The notes: generated by a model from the letters alone, not told the origin. DNA of 64,000 nucleotides from Pectobacterium carotovorum (GCF_033898505.1 NZ_JAXAFK010000003.1:124001-188000); one strand, 5' to 3'. Shown: positions 36,227 to 45,046, counted from the first letter of the stretch. Numbers and translations are program-made.

Positions 36227-36783
36227 AATACCTCCATTTTTTCTCTCAGTATTAAAAGCGATGGGAGCTGCGTGTAATCTTCAAGCCTGTCAATGCTTAT
36301 CCACTGTAGATTTGTCGCCTCTTGCTCATTGATAACCAGCGGTACATGCCTGTCAGCCTGTAGCAAAAAACGAATATCATAGTGGTAATGTTCAGGCTCT
36401 TTGGGGTTGGCGGGAATGAGGTGAATATCGATATCCAATATCTCGTTAGAGACAACATTAACGTCTGCTATGCCTGTCTCTTCCTGTGTTTCTCGTAATA
36501 CAGTATCGATAATATCGGCATTACCATCACAGTGACCACCAGGTGGTAACCACATATTCAGTTTTTTATGTCTTAAAAGAAGGGTGTGTTGTCTTTCGTT
36601 ATCCACAATAAAAGCCGTTCCCGTAACATGGCCTTCTAATGTGGATCGTTCAAAGGGGTGGGACGTCGCATCAATAAAATATTGCAGACGTTTAGCATTC
36701 ACATCATCTCTATCTGTTGTGATAGGAAACCTATAGCTGATGTCAGCATTAAGTTTCAGGATTACACTTCTGCCATCTTGCAC
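36223..36783 (-). CDS. NUDIX hydrolase family protein, first gene of the operon
   Basis: 186 residues from a GTG start with GAGGGA seven bases upstream. The NUDIX box is GHCDGNADIIDTVLRETQEETGI: the RETQEETG core is intact but the first box glutamate is alanine. MWLPPGGH before the box is the usual strand. It may hydrolyse a nucleoside diphosphate derivative. Its stop overlaps the dehydrogenase start (ATGA). Being promoter-proximal in a biosynthetic operon, it could also sanitise or process an early nucleotide-linked intermediate. Confidence 0.82.
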   Translation of the reverse strand: MQDGRSVILKLNADISYRFPITTDRDDVNAKRLQYFIDATSHPFERSTLEGHVTGTAFIVDNERQHTLLLRHKKLNMWLPPGGHCDGNADIIDTVLRETQEETGIADVNVVSNEILDIDIHLIPANPKEPEHYHYDIRFLLQADRHVPLVINEQEATNLQWISIDRLEDYTQLPSLLILREKMEVL

Positions 36784-37267
36784 GTTTATTCCCTCAAGCG
36801 TCTTATGACATATAACGTATTATTTATCCGCGAGTTTCATAAAATCCCGCATCAGTCTTTCCATATCACTGACTACTTCGTTATTACATAAAAACCGCAA
36901 GGCACATCAGATAGATTTATTATAATTAAACCAATAATTAGACAGCTAATTTAAAAAACACGTAACTCAATAAAACCAATGACATCACAAAGGCTAAAAC
37001 TTATCGTCTTAATTAAATAAATAGGATGCATATTAAATATATAGACCTGTTATATGAAAAATATAAGACAGGCTATACGCTCACTGTTACTCGCTTATTA
37101 ATATGTGAGTAAAATATCAGAAAACAATCTATACACAATGGCGTTGCAACTTATTTTCACCATAAGAAAACATAAAAAATACTAATTTAATGATTTTCAT
37201 TAACATTTTTGCAAAAAAAATTTGTAACCGCTTACCCCGTACGAACAGTACGCACGGGGTTGCCGCT
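36784..37267. other. AT-rich region upstream of the biosynthetic operon
   Basis: About 480 bases, very AT-rich, no supported gene. It should contain the leftward promoter of the 12-gene operon. Near its right end (37232-37262) the arms ACCCCGT / ACGGGGT form a hairpin just after the XRE gene stop, followed leftward by a T-rich stretch on the minus strand, so it may terminate that gene and separate it from the operon. Confidence 0.45.
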
Positions 37268-37861
37268 TTAGCCATGCTCAATCAACATCACCGCGCTCGT
37301 ATCCGCTTCCAGCGCGTCAAACAGATGCGGGACATCGGCAGAATAGCTGATGTAATCCCCCGCGCTCAGTTCAATGGGCTGGGCAACAGGCCCAATTCTG
37401 GCGCGGCCACGGCTCAGGATCACGTGTTCAATCGTCCCTGGTCTATGCGGTTGAGAGATTCTGGTTTCCCCCGGCTGTACATTAAGCCGATAAATATCAC
37501 GCTGCGCGCCTGCCGGACACGCAGCCAGCAGCGTCGCGGCATAGTTTGCCTGCTCCGAATAGGTTGCTGCACCTTCGTTAGCTCGAATCACCTGCACGTG
37601 TTGGCGAGATTGGCCAATCAGCTGGCTGACCTGTACATCAAGCGCCATCGCCAACGCCCAGAGCGTTTCCAGACTCGGGTTGCCAATCCCGGCTTCCAGC
37701 TGTGAAAGCGTTGATTTTGCCAGCCCTGCACGCTTTGCCAGCTCGGTAACTGACAGATTTAGCCGCTCACGTTCACGCCGAATCGCAGCGGACAGCCGCG
37801 CGATGGGCGTGGTTTCCTGCACGCCCTTTTCCTGATTATCGATCGTCATAGCGTTCACCAT
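37268..37861 (-). CDS. XRE-family regulator with cupin domain
   Basis: 197 residues (193 if the ATG at 37849 is used). A helix-turn-helix at 20-80 (VTELAKRAGLAKSTLSQLEAGIGNPSLETLWALA) is joined to a C-terminal cupin barrel (about 110-195, with GTIEHVILSRGRARIG and LSAGDYISYSADVPHLFDA). This layout is common in regulators of amino-acid or polyamine genes. It is divergent from an EamA transporter gene, and a perfect inverted repeat touches its start codon, suggesting autoregulation and control of the transporter. Confidence 0.9.
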   Translation of the reverse strand: MVNAMTIDNQEKGVQETTPIARLSAAIRRERERLNLSVTELAKRAGLAKSTLSQLEAGIGNPSLETLWALAMALDVQVSQLIGQSRQHVQVIRANEGAATYSEQANYAATLLAACPAGAQRDIYRLNVQPGETRISQPHRPGTIEHVILSRGRARIGPVAQPIELSAGDYISYSADVPHLFDALEADTSAVMLIEHG

Positions 37862-37867
37862 AATGTC

Positions 37868-37893
37868 CGTTTGTTCGACTTGACGAACAAACG
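37868..37893. promoter_or_regulatory. Perfect inverted repeat, probable operator of the XRE regulator
   Basis: CGTTTGTTCG - ACTTGA - CGAACAAACG: 10-bp perfect arms with a 6-base spacer, 7 bases upstream of the regulator's start and in the divergent promoter region. Further TTGTTC half-sites occur at about 37899 and 37917-37954 (TGTTCATTAT twice, then CTTGTTCGC). Confidence 0.65.
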
Positions 37894-37985
37894 CTTTGTG
37901 TTCATTATTTTGTCCTGTTGTTCATTATAAAAAATCTTGTTCGCTATAGCAGCACACATTTCACACTAACAGGCAGGAAAAAAAG

Positions 37986-38903
37986 ATGGCACCCCAGATG
38001 CGCGGCACGATAGAAATGGCTATCGCGATGATCATTTCCGGTACGGTTGGCTGGTTCGTTTTGACGGCAGGACAGCCCGCCATGACGGTGGTCTTCTGGC
38101 GCTGCGCGTTCGGCGCATTGACGATGCTGATCGTCTGCGGGCTATTGGGCTTGTTGCGACGGGGCGTCATTAACAGGAAGCAGACTGGCATTGCCCTACT
38201 CGGCGGTCTGGCGCTGGTGTTCAACTGGACGCTGCTATTTGGCGCTTATGCACATGCGTCTATCGCCGTCGCCACCGTGGTGTATCACACGCAGCCCTTT
38301 ATGTTGGTGGGGCTAGGCGCGATCTTTTTCAGGGAAACGCTGACCCTCAATAAAATCTGTTGGCTACTGTGTGCCTTTGGCGGCATCGTTCTGATCGTCG
38401 GCGCCCAAGCGGGAACCGGTAGCGATGACAGAAGCTATCTCTCAGGCGTGCTGATGGCACTGGGTGCCGCGTTTTTCTACGCCGTGGCGGCCGCGATAAC
38501 AAAAAAGCTGTCGGGAATTCCGCCGCACGTGCTCGTACTGCTCCAACTGCTCGTTGGCGTTGTTGTTCTTGCTCCCTTCGCGGTAATGCCTGTTGCACCG
38601 ATGGCTTCACAGTGGGGAATCCTGGTGGCGATTGGCGTGATTCATACCGGGCTGATGTCGACGCTGTTATATAGCGCGATCCAGAAAATCCCGACCGCGC
38701 TGGTTGGGGCACTCTCATTCATCTATCCCGTCATGGCGGCGCTGGTCGACTGGGCAGCGTTTGGACATCGACTGGATGCCATGCAGCTTGCTGGCGCCGT
38801 CGCGATTCTGCTGTCTGCCGCCGGAATGACGTTCGGCTGGCACATCAGGTTCAGGGGACAAGCAAATCGCTTTCCCCTGATACCACCGAATAAAAACGAT
38901 TAA
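37986..38903 (+). CDS. EamA/DMT family transporter
   Basis: 305 residues with ten hydrophobic helices in two EamA repeats (about 8-140 and 150-285), like RhaT/YdcZ-type drug/metabolite transporters. The second repeat ends in PTALVGALSFIYPVMAALVDW. Probable efflux of an amino acid or related metabolite; substrate unknown. Its control by the neighbouring XRE-cupin protein is inferred from the shared region. The 3' end overlaps lysA by four bases in convergent orientation. Confidence 0.88.
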   Translation: MAPQMRGTIEMAIAMIISGTVGWFVLTAGQPAMTVVFWRCAFGALTMLIVCGLLGLLRRGVINRKQTGIALLGGLALVFNWTLLFGAYAHASIAVATVVYHTQPFMLVGLGAIFFRETLTLNKICWLLCAFGGIVLIVGAQAGTGSDDRSYLSGVLMALGAAFFYAVAAAITKKLSGIPPHVLVLLQLLVGVVVLAPFAVMPVAPMASQWGILVAIGVIHTGLMSTLLYSAIQKIPTALVGALSFIYPVMAALVDWAAFGHRLDAMQLAGAVAILLSAAGMTFGWHIRFRGQANRFPLIPPNKND

Positions 38904-40162
38904 AGCGCTTCCAGCGCCAGCAACTCTTCCAGCGTCTGACGACGGCGAATCAGACGCGGTTCGCCATTTTCAAACAGCACTTCCGGCAGCAGCGGACGGC
39001 TGTTGTAGTTAGAGGACATCGATGCGCCGTACGCGCCAGTGTCATGGAAGACCAGATAGTCGCCCACCTGCGCATCCGGCAGCGGGAATGTTTCCACGCC
39101 GCCGCCCGCCTGCTGGGTAAACACATCGCCGGATTCACACAGCGGCCCGGCAATCACGCTATCGCGCAGCGTGGACTGGCTGATATCGCGGCCATCGCCC
39201 GGCAGCAGAGAAACATGGTGATAGCTGCCGTACATCGCCGGACGCATCAGATCGTTAAACCCGGCATCAACCAGCACAAAGTGGCGACTCCCCATGGATT
39301 TGACCGCCCGTACTTCCGCGACCAACACGCCGGATTCCGCGACCAGAAAACGTCCAGGCTCGATTTCCAGCGTCACCGGATGGCCAAGATGCGCGGCAAT
39401 TTTCTCACGCGCCGCATTCCACAGTCCGTAATAGTGTTCGGTATCAATCGCTTCTTCGCCGTGGCGATACGGAATCGACAGCCCGCCGCCCGCGGAAATC
39501 GCCTCGATATCCTGCCCCAGCTCAACAACCTGACGCACCATCGCCTCGCACACCTGTTCCAGATGGCCGTAATCCACACCGGAACCAATATGCATGTGGA
39601 TGCCCACCAGCTTCAGCTGGTAGCGCTGAATGTGTGCCAGCGCCAGCGGCAAATCGCCGTACCAGATACCGTGCTTGCTGTTCTCGCCGCCGGTATTGGT
39701 TTTCTGGCTATGACCATGTCCAAAGCCCGGATTCACGCGCAGCCATACCGGATGCCCCGGCGACTGCTGACCCAGCTGTTCCAGCATATCGACCGAACCG
39801 GCGTTCACCGGAATATTCAGTTCAGCAACGCGCTGTAGCGTCGGGCGATCCAGCAGATCGGCAGTAAACACGATCTCATGTGCCTCGGTGCCCGGTACAA
39901 AGCCTGCAATCAGCGCACGCTCGATCTCACCCAGCGATACCGAATCAACTTTTACACCCTGCTCACGCATCAGACGCAAAATGTGCGTGTTGGAACACGC
40001 CTTCTGCGCAAAGCGGATCGTGTCGAACTGACGCAGTTGGGCAATGCGGTTAACGATAGTCTGCGCGTCATAGGCCCAAACCGGGCAACCAAAGCGGGCA
40101 GGCAGTTCACGCAGGCTTTGCGCATTCAATGCATGTGTTACGTCATTCAGATCGTGAGGCAT
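38900..40162 (-). CDS. lysA: Diaminopimelate decarboxylase
   Basis: 420 residues. It converts meso-diaminopimelate to lysine, the last step of lysine synthesis, using PLP. The PLP lysine is in TIRFAQKACSNTHILRLM near residue 54, the glycine loop in ISAGGGLSIPY, and the substrate-binding CESGDVF and YGASMSSNYNSRP near the carboxyl end. As in E. coli it is divergent from lysR, whose product activates it in the presence of diaminopimelate. Confidence 0.97.
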   Translation of the reverse strand: MPHDLNDVTHALNAQSLRELPARFGCPVWAYDAQTIVNRIAQLRQFDTIRFAQKACSNTHILRLMREQGVKVDSVSLGEIERALIAGFVPGTEAHEIVFTADLLDRPTLQRVAELNIPVNAGSVDMLEQLGQQSPGHPVWLRVNPGFGHGHSQKTNTGGENSKHGIWYGDLPLALAHIQRYQLKLVGIHMHIGSGVDYGHLEQVCEAMVRQVVELGQDIEAISAGGGLSIPYRHGEEAIDTEHYYGLWNAAREKIAAHLGHPVTLEIEPGRFLVAESGVLVAEVRAVKSMGSRHFVLVDAGFNDLMRPAMYGSYHHVSLLPGDGRDISQSTLRDSVIAGPLCESGDVFTQQAGGGVETFPLPDAQVGDYLVFHDTGAYGASMSSNYNSRPLLPEVLFENGEPRLIRRRQTLEELLALEAL

Positions 40163-40264
40163 AAAAGTTACCGATTTACAGGGTTAAACGTGGTTGAGAA
40201 ACACTATAAAAATACCCCAACGGGTAAACAAATATCGTTTTAAGCAGACTCTATTCATTTTTGA

Positions 40265-40296
40265 TATGGTTTATAAGAATGATGGTTTATAAAAAT
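40265..40296. repeat. 17-bp-spaced direct repeat upstream of lysR
   Basis: ATGGTTTATAAGAAT (40265-40279) and ATGGTTTATAAAAAT (40282-40296): 14 of 15 bases equal, 17 bases apart, ending just before the GGAGG ribosome site of lysR. It may be a regulatory element of the divergent lysA-lysR promoters. Confidence 0.6.
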
Positions 40297-40312
40297 AAAT
40301 GAAGGAGGCGAC

Positions 40313-41236
40313 ATGGCAGCAGTATCCTTACGGCACATCGAGATTTTCCATGCGGTCATGACGACCGGGAATCTGACGGAAGCGGCAGCGCTGCTGAACA
40401 CCTCGCAGCCGACCGTCAGCCGTGAGCTGGCACGCTTCGAAAAGCTGATTCAGATGACGCTGTTCGAGCGGCTGCGCGGCAGGCTTTACCCCACCGCGCA
40501 GGGGCTACAGCTGTTTGAAGAAGTGCAACGCTCGTATTATGGGCTGGATCGGATTATCAACGCCGCCAGCGATATTCGCCGTTTTCAGCAGGCGCAGCTT
40601 TCCGTTGCCTGTCTGCCCGTGTTCTCGCAGTCGCTACTACCAGACGTCTGTAAGCCGCTGCTGGCGCGCTACCCGCGGCTTAATCTGCACATCATTCCGC
40701 AGGAATCACCGCTGCTGGAAGAGTGGCTGTCCGCCCAGCGCCACGATTTAGGCTTAACGGAAAACAGCCTCACGCCAGCCGGTACAGAGCGGCAAACGCT
40801 GATGTTACTTAATGAAGTGTGCGTACTGCCTGCCGGGCATCCGCTGGCGCAAAAAGCGGTGCTCACGCCGCAGGATTTTGCCGATGAGCCCTTTATCAGC
40901 CTGTCGAGCGCCGACAGCTATCGCCAACTGCTGGACAAGCTGTTTCAGGAACAGGGCGTGTCGCGCCGGATGGTGCTGGAAACCCACAGCGCGGCATCGG
41001 TGTGTGCCATGGTGCGGGCAGGCGTCGGGCTGTCCATCGTCAACCCGCTCACCGCATTGGATTATGCCGCCTCTGGCGTGGTCGTGCGGCCTTTCAGCAT
41101 CGACGTGCCCTTTACGGTCAGCCTGATTCGTCCGCTGCACCGCCCTGCATCGGCGCTGGTCGACACCGTGATTGAGCAACTCAGACAGTACGCTGCCGGC
41201 GTGCCTTCACGTCTGGAACAGGTTCTGCGGCGCTAG
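40313..41236 (+). CDS. lysR: Transcriptional activator LysR
   Basis: 307 residues. The winged helix-turn-helix reads LRHIEIFHAVMTTGNLTEAA and TSQPTVSRELARFEK, and the effector domain contains VPQESPLLEEWLSAQRHDLGLTE-like and THSAASVCAMVRAGVGLSIV blocks nearly identical to E. coli LysR. Founder of the LysR family: it activates lysA with diaminopimelate and represses its own gene. GGAGG precedes the ATG. Confidence 0.95.
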   Translation: MAAVSLRHIEIFHAVMTTGNLTEAAALLNTSQPTVSRELARFEKLIQMTLFERLRGRLYPTAQGLQLFEEVQRSYYGLDRIINAASDIRRFQQAQLSVACLPVFSQSLLPDVCKPLLARYPRLNLHIIPQESPLLEEWLSAQRHDLGLTENSLTPAGTERQTLMLLNEVCVLPAGHPLAQKAVLTPQDFADEPFISLSSADSYRQLLDKLFQEQGVSRRMVLETHSAASVCAMVRAGVGLSIVNPLTALDYAASGVVVRPFSIDVPFTVSLIRPLHRPASALVDTVIEQLRQYAAGVPSRLEQVLRR

Positions 41237-41261
41237 CGTGCCGTCTGGGTCGTTAGCCCCG

Positions 41262-42182
41262 TCACTGCGCCGATGGCTGTGCCAGCGCCCGCCAGCGAGG
41301 GTCGTGAGCAAACCAGTCCACCAGAAAATCCAGCAGAGTACGCAGCGCGGCAGGCATCTGGCGGCGCGAGGTGTAAATGCCATAAATCCCCATCGCCTGC
41401 GGACGGTATTCCGGCAACAGCGCCACCAGCTGTCCGCTGGCGAGATAAGGTGTCACAGAATAGCGCGGTTGCAGCGCAATCCCAGCCCCTTCCAGCGCGC
41501 CCGCCAGCAGCACCAGCGATTCATTGCCGCTCAGATTACCGCTAACCGGAATCGTAAATTTTTCATCGCCGCGGGAAAAATGCCACAGGCTTTTGCCGAA
41601 ATAGGTATAAGTCAGGCAGTTGTGAATCGAGAGATCGGTCAACTGTCTCGGAATACCGTGTTCATTCAAATAAGAAGGCGATGCACACAGCACCGACTCA
41701 CAGCGTGCCAACGGTCGGGCAATCAGATTGGGATCCAGTTCGTTGGTGATGCGCAACGCCAGATCGATACGCTCCTCGACCAGATTCACCGCGCGGTTAT
41801 TCATTTGCAGATCGATAGCGACCCGAGGATGGTGCCGCAGGAAAGCCGTGATCGCCATGCCGAGCGCACTCTGCGCCAGCGACTGCGAACAGCTAAGACG
41901 CAGCAAACCGCTTAACGTGGCATCGTCGGTCTCGGCCTCGACGCGCATATCCGCCGTCAGCGCCAGCATCTCCCGACAGCGCGCCAGCGTTTTTTCCCCG
42001 GCATCGGTCAGGCTCAGCTTGCGCGTCGTGCGGTGCAGTAACCGCGCCCCTGCCCACGCTTCCATCTCCGCCAGATAGCGCGTCACCATCGCCCGGGACA
42101 TGTCCAGCGTCTCTGCCGCCGCGATCATGCTGCCGCGGTCTATAATAGTCACGAACACTTCTGCTGCCGTAATGCGATCCAT
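41262..42182 (-). CDS. LysR-family regulator
   Basis: 306 residues. Helix-turn-helix FVTIIDRGSMIAAAETLDMSRAMVTRYLAEME at the amino end, followed by a two-lobed effector domain. The MSRAMVTRYLAEMEAWAGARLLHRTTRKLSLT-type sequence places it in the large CrgA-like group. It is divergent from the secreted MBL-fold gene at 42290, which is its most likely target together with the overlapping DsbA-like gene. Its effector is unknown. Confidence 0.9.
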   Translation of the reverse strand: MDRITAAEVFVTIIDRGSMIAAAETLDMSRAMVTRYLAEMEAWAGARLLHRTTRKLSLTDAGEKTLARCREMLALTADMRVEAETDDATLSGLLRLSCSQSLAQSALGMAITAFLRHHPRVAIDLQMNNRAVNLVEERIDLALRITNELDPNLIARPLARCESVLCASPSYLNEHGIPRQLTDLSIHNCLTYTYFGKSLWHFSRGDEKFTIPVSGNLSGNESLVLLAGALEGAGIALQPRYSVTPYLASGQLVALLPEYRPQAMGIYGIYTSRRQMPAALRTLLDFLVDWFAHDPRWRALAQPSAQ

Positions 42183-42289
42183 AGATTAGTCCGTTCTATG
42201 CAACAAACAATTGCCAGTTTTGCGGTTTTTCGTACGATTAATGCAACATAACATGAACCCACTTTCTGTCATACCTGTGGAGTATCACC

Positions 42290-43171
42290 ATGTCTAAATC
42301 TATCGCTTTTACCGTATCTTTACTCGCTGCCTCGCTGGGTCTGGCTTCTGCTGCTAACGCCGCCGAGTTAAAAATTGACGTGTTTAACCCTGGTGAAGCT
42401 AGCGTATTCCCTGTTTCTTCCGAAATTATCAGCGGCGATAAAGAAGTCGTCCTGATCGATGCGCAGTTCCAGCGTAACGATGCCCAAACGCTGGTTGATC
42501 GCATCAAAGCCACCGGAAAAAAACTGACCACCGTTTATATCAGCCATTCCGACCCTGACTACTACTTCGGTCTGGACGTGATCAAAGCCGCCTTCCCGGA
42601 CGCGAAAATCATTGCTACTCAGGCCACTATCGACGCGATCAACGCCAGCAAAGACGGCAAAGTGGCGCACTGGGGCCCGGTTCTGAAAGAAAACGCGCCG
42701 AAAGAGATCGTGGTTCCTCAGCCGCTGGAAGGCGATAGCTTTACCGTTGACGGCAAAAAACTGGAAGTGAAAGGACTGAAAGGGCCAACGCCGGACCGTA
42801 CTTACGTCTGGATCCCTTCACTGAAAGCCGTTGTGGGTGGTATTCCGGTGTCTGCCAACATCCACGTCTGGATTGCCGATACCCAAACGCCTGAGTCTCG
42901 CGTTCACTGGCGTGACACGCTGAAATCCATTGAAGCGCTGAAGCCGACCATCGTTGTACCGGGTCACTTTATCGCGCCAACAGATTACACCTTGAAAAAC
43001 GTGACGTTCACGCTGCAATATCTGGAGACGCTGGAGAAAGAGCTGGCAAAAACCAAAGACTCTGCCGAGCTGATCGCTGCAATGAAAAAACACTACCCGA
43101 CGCTGAAAGAAGAATCGGGTCTTGAGCTGAGCGCCAAGGTCCTGAAAGGTGAAATGAAGTGGCCACAGTAA
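42290..43171 (+). CDS. Secreted MBL-fold metallo-hydrolase family protein
   Basis: 293 residues. A signal peptide (MSKSIAFTVSLLAASLGLA, cleavage near SAANA-AEL) points to the periplasm. The fold is that of metallo-beta-lactamases, but the metal motif HxHxDH appears as HSDPDYYF: the first His and the Asp are kept while the second and last His are Asp and Tyr. A later VVPGHF supplies another His. Metal binding or activity may thus be altered. Its role is unknown; control by the divergent LysR protein is likely. Confidence 0.85.
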   Translation: MSKSIAFTVSLLAASLGLASAANAAELKIDVFNPGEASVFPVSSEIISGDKEVVLIDAQFQRNDAQTLVDRIKATGKKLTTVYISHSDPDYYFGLDVIKAAFPDAKIIATQATIDAINASKDGKVAHWGPVLKENAPKEIVVPQPLEGDSFTVDGKKLEVKGLKGPTPDRTYVWIPSLKAVVGGIPVSANIHVWIADTQTPESRVHWRDTLKSIEALKPTIVVPGHFIAPTDYTLKNVTFTLQYLETLEKELAKTKDSAELIAAMKKHYPTLKEESGLELSAKVLKGEMKWPQ

Positions 43172-43815
43172 GACTGCATTACATTTATGATCCACTGTGC
43201 GGCTGGTGCTACGGCGCCGCCCCACTCGCGCTGGCAGCGCAGGAGATTGACGGGCTGGATCTGATCCTCCACGGCGGCGGTATGATGACGGGCAGCAATA
43301 GCCGCACCATCACCCCCGAGTGGCACGATTATGTGATTCCCCACGATCGCCGTATTGCGCAAATGACCGGGCAGACCTTCGGGGAAAACTATTACGAAGG
43401 GCTGCTGCGCGACACCAGCGTCGTGTTGGATTCTGCGCCACCGACAGCTGCCGTACTCGCTGCGGAAGCGATGGATGACAAAGGCATGGTGATGCTGTAC
43501 CAGATTGAGCGGGCGCACTACGTTTCCGGGCTCAAGATCGCCGATGCTGCCGTGCTGCGTCAGTGTGCGGAAGAAATCGGCCTGGATGGCGACGCCTTCA
43601 GCACCGAGTTCGCCTTTATTCAGGCAGAAACGCTGTCAAAACACATCAGCGCCAGCCGGGAATTACTGGCGAAAGTACGTGGACAAGGTTTCCCCACGTT
43701 TGCGCTGGAAGATGGCAACGGGAATTTCCAGCAAATTCCGGCAGCAAACTACCTCGGTCAGGTAGATGCATGGCGCAAGGTGCTGACACAGATGGTCAAC
43801 CACGCCACCGCATAA
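43159..43815 (+). CDS. DsbA-family (FrnE-like) thiol oxidoreductase
   Basis: 218 residues from a GTG inside the last codons of the MBL gene (13-base overlap), so the two are translationally coupled. YIYDPLCGWCYGAAP carries a CGWC dithiol at the start of a thioredoxin fold, with a helical insertion and a cis-Pro loop GFPTFAL. No signal peptide, so it is cytoplasmic like FrnE and HCCA-isomerase relatives. It probably acts on a small thiol or disulfide. Confidence 0.88.
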   Translation: MATVRLHYIYDPLCGWCYGAAPLALAAQEIDGLDLILHGGGMMTGSNSRTITPEWHDYVIPHDRRIAQMTGQTFGENYYEGLLRDTSVVLDSAPPTAAVLAAEAMDDKGMVMLYQIERAHYVSGLKIADAAVLRQCAEEIGLDGDAFSTEFAFIQAETLSKHISASRELLAKVRGQGFPTFALEDGNGNFQQIPAANYLGQVDAWRKVLTQMVNHATA

Positions 43816-43976
43816 CGTTCTCATCACCCTTCCCAGGGAGCACGCTACGGCCTGTTCCCTTTTTTCATTCCCGATGCCGTCTGTATCTCATCCCTTTAAA
43901 CCGCTAAAGTAGCTCCTTCGTGATAAATCAGCGAGCTACCGCGCTTATTCATCAATCCCGTTGAGAAGGAAGCAAC

Positions 43977-44540
43977 ATGAACGAACAGTGGTCTGTTTTT
44001 GAAACATGGTTGGAAGCACACTGGCCTGAAGGACGCAAAGCGCTCAATCCCCCCGCCACGGAACAAGAGATCGAGGCGCTTGAACACGCGCTTGGCACCT
44101 CTCTGCCCGAGGACTATAAAGCCTGCCTGCGTATTCACAACGGGCAAGATACCTACTCCGGCAGCATTTTTGAGAACACAGAATTCTTATCCACACATGC
44201 GGTACTGGAACAATGGGAAATCTGGCAGTCGCTGCTTAGTGAAGGGCAATTTGAGGGCATCGAGTCCAGCCCGGAAGACGGCATCAAGGCCGACTGGTGG
44301 AATGCAAAGTGGATCCCCTTCACCCACAACGGCGGCGGCGATCACTACTGTCTCGATCTCGATCCGGCTACCGGAGGCCAGCACGGCCAGATTATTACCA
44401 TGTGGCACGACATGGACGAGAGAGAGAAACTGTCTTCCTCATTCGCAGACTGGTTCCAGAGCTATGTCTCCGACGTGATTGCCGGAAAGTACGTTTACTC
44501 TGATGAATACGGCGGGCTGACACCGATTGATGAGCTATGA
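43977..44540 (+). CDS. SMI1/KNR4 family protein
   Basis: 187 residues. The SUKH/SMI1-KNR4 pattern is clear: PPATEQEIEALEHALGTSLPEDYKACLRIHNGQD at about 25-58, then WIPFTHNGGGDHYCLDLDP near 115 and the terminal WF(Q) segment. In bacteria this fold is the commonest immunity protein of contact-dependent and type VI toxins. No toxin gene is adjacent. AGAAGGAAG precedes the ATG. Confidence 0.9.
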   Translation: MNEQWSVFETWLEAHWPEGRKALNPPATEQEIEALEHALGTSLPEDYKACLRIHNGQDTYSGSIFENTEFLSTHAVLEQWEIWQSLLSEGQFEGIESSPEDGIKADWWNAKWIPFTHNGGGDHYCLDLDPATGGQHGQIITMWHDMDEREKLSSSFADWFQSYVSDVIAGKYVYSDEYGGLTPIDEL

Positions 44541-44575
44541 ATGCGCAAAGCAATCAATAACGGGAGCGATTTACC

Positions 44576-44869
44576 ATGAAATTAAGCCACAGCTTTAGCA
44601 GTGCATTAAGAACGTTTGCCTATTTCATGGCCAGCGGCACGCAAAATACGCTTGAAGGCATTGATTACCTTTCACTCTACGGTGAAGAGCCCAGTGCGTT
44701 TGAACAGGTCTTCGCTATCTACGCCAATGTGCTAGAGCTGGATGAAGACGGCAACGTACTGAACGCCAAATATGCCGAAAAACGAGCCACAGACTATTTA
44801 CGACAATACTGCGACCCCAGTTTCACCGTCGAACCGCCTTATGAAGACTGGGAAGTCGAATTGCATTAA
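44576..44869 (+). CDS. Small hypothetical protein next to the SMI1/KNR4 gene
   Basis: 97 residues, acidic, no signal peptide or membrane helix. I do not recognise the family. Features: SFSSALRTFAYFMASGTQNTLEGIDYL, then a helical middle and a carboxyl end rich in acidic and aromatic residues (PPYEDWEVELH). It starts 35 bases after the SMI1/KNR4 gene and is probably co-transcribed. It may be another small immunity-type protein, but this rests on position only. Confidence 0.7.
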   Translation: MKLSHSFSSALRTFAYFMASGTQNTLEGIDYLSLYGEEPSAFEQVFAIYANVLELDEDGNVLNAKYAEKRATDYLRQYCDPSFTVEPPYEDWEVELH

Positions 44870-45046
44870 TGATCTACAACGTGAATTAACGAACACCGAG
44901 CAGTCGGTCAGCGTGCGAGCGCTTCTCTATGTTATAGTGAACTCTATCTCCCTGCGAAGAACCCGAGACAATAAGGGTGACAGGGATGCTGACAACGCTC
45001 AAACCAGACAACACCGCCAGACACACGAAACGATAACTGACAAATC

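Noticed and set aside
24645..36783. Phosphonate or siderophore pathway for the operon
   Set aside because: No PEP mutase, NRPS, carrier protein, NIS synthetase or TonB-type gene is present; resemblance of one protein to phosphonate-binding proteins alone is not enough.
44870..45046. Possible small gene between 44772 and 45050
   Set aside because: The frame overlaps the 97-residue gene out of frame and lacks a ribosome site; the region is better read as the dusA promoter.
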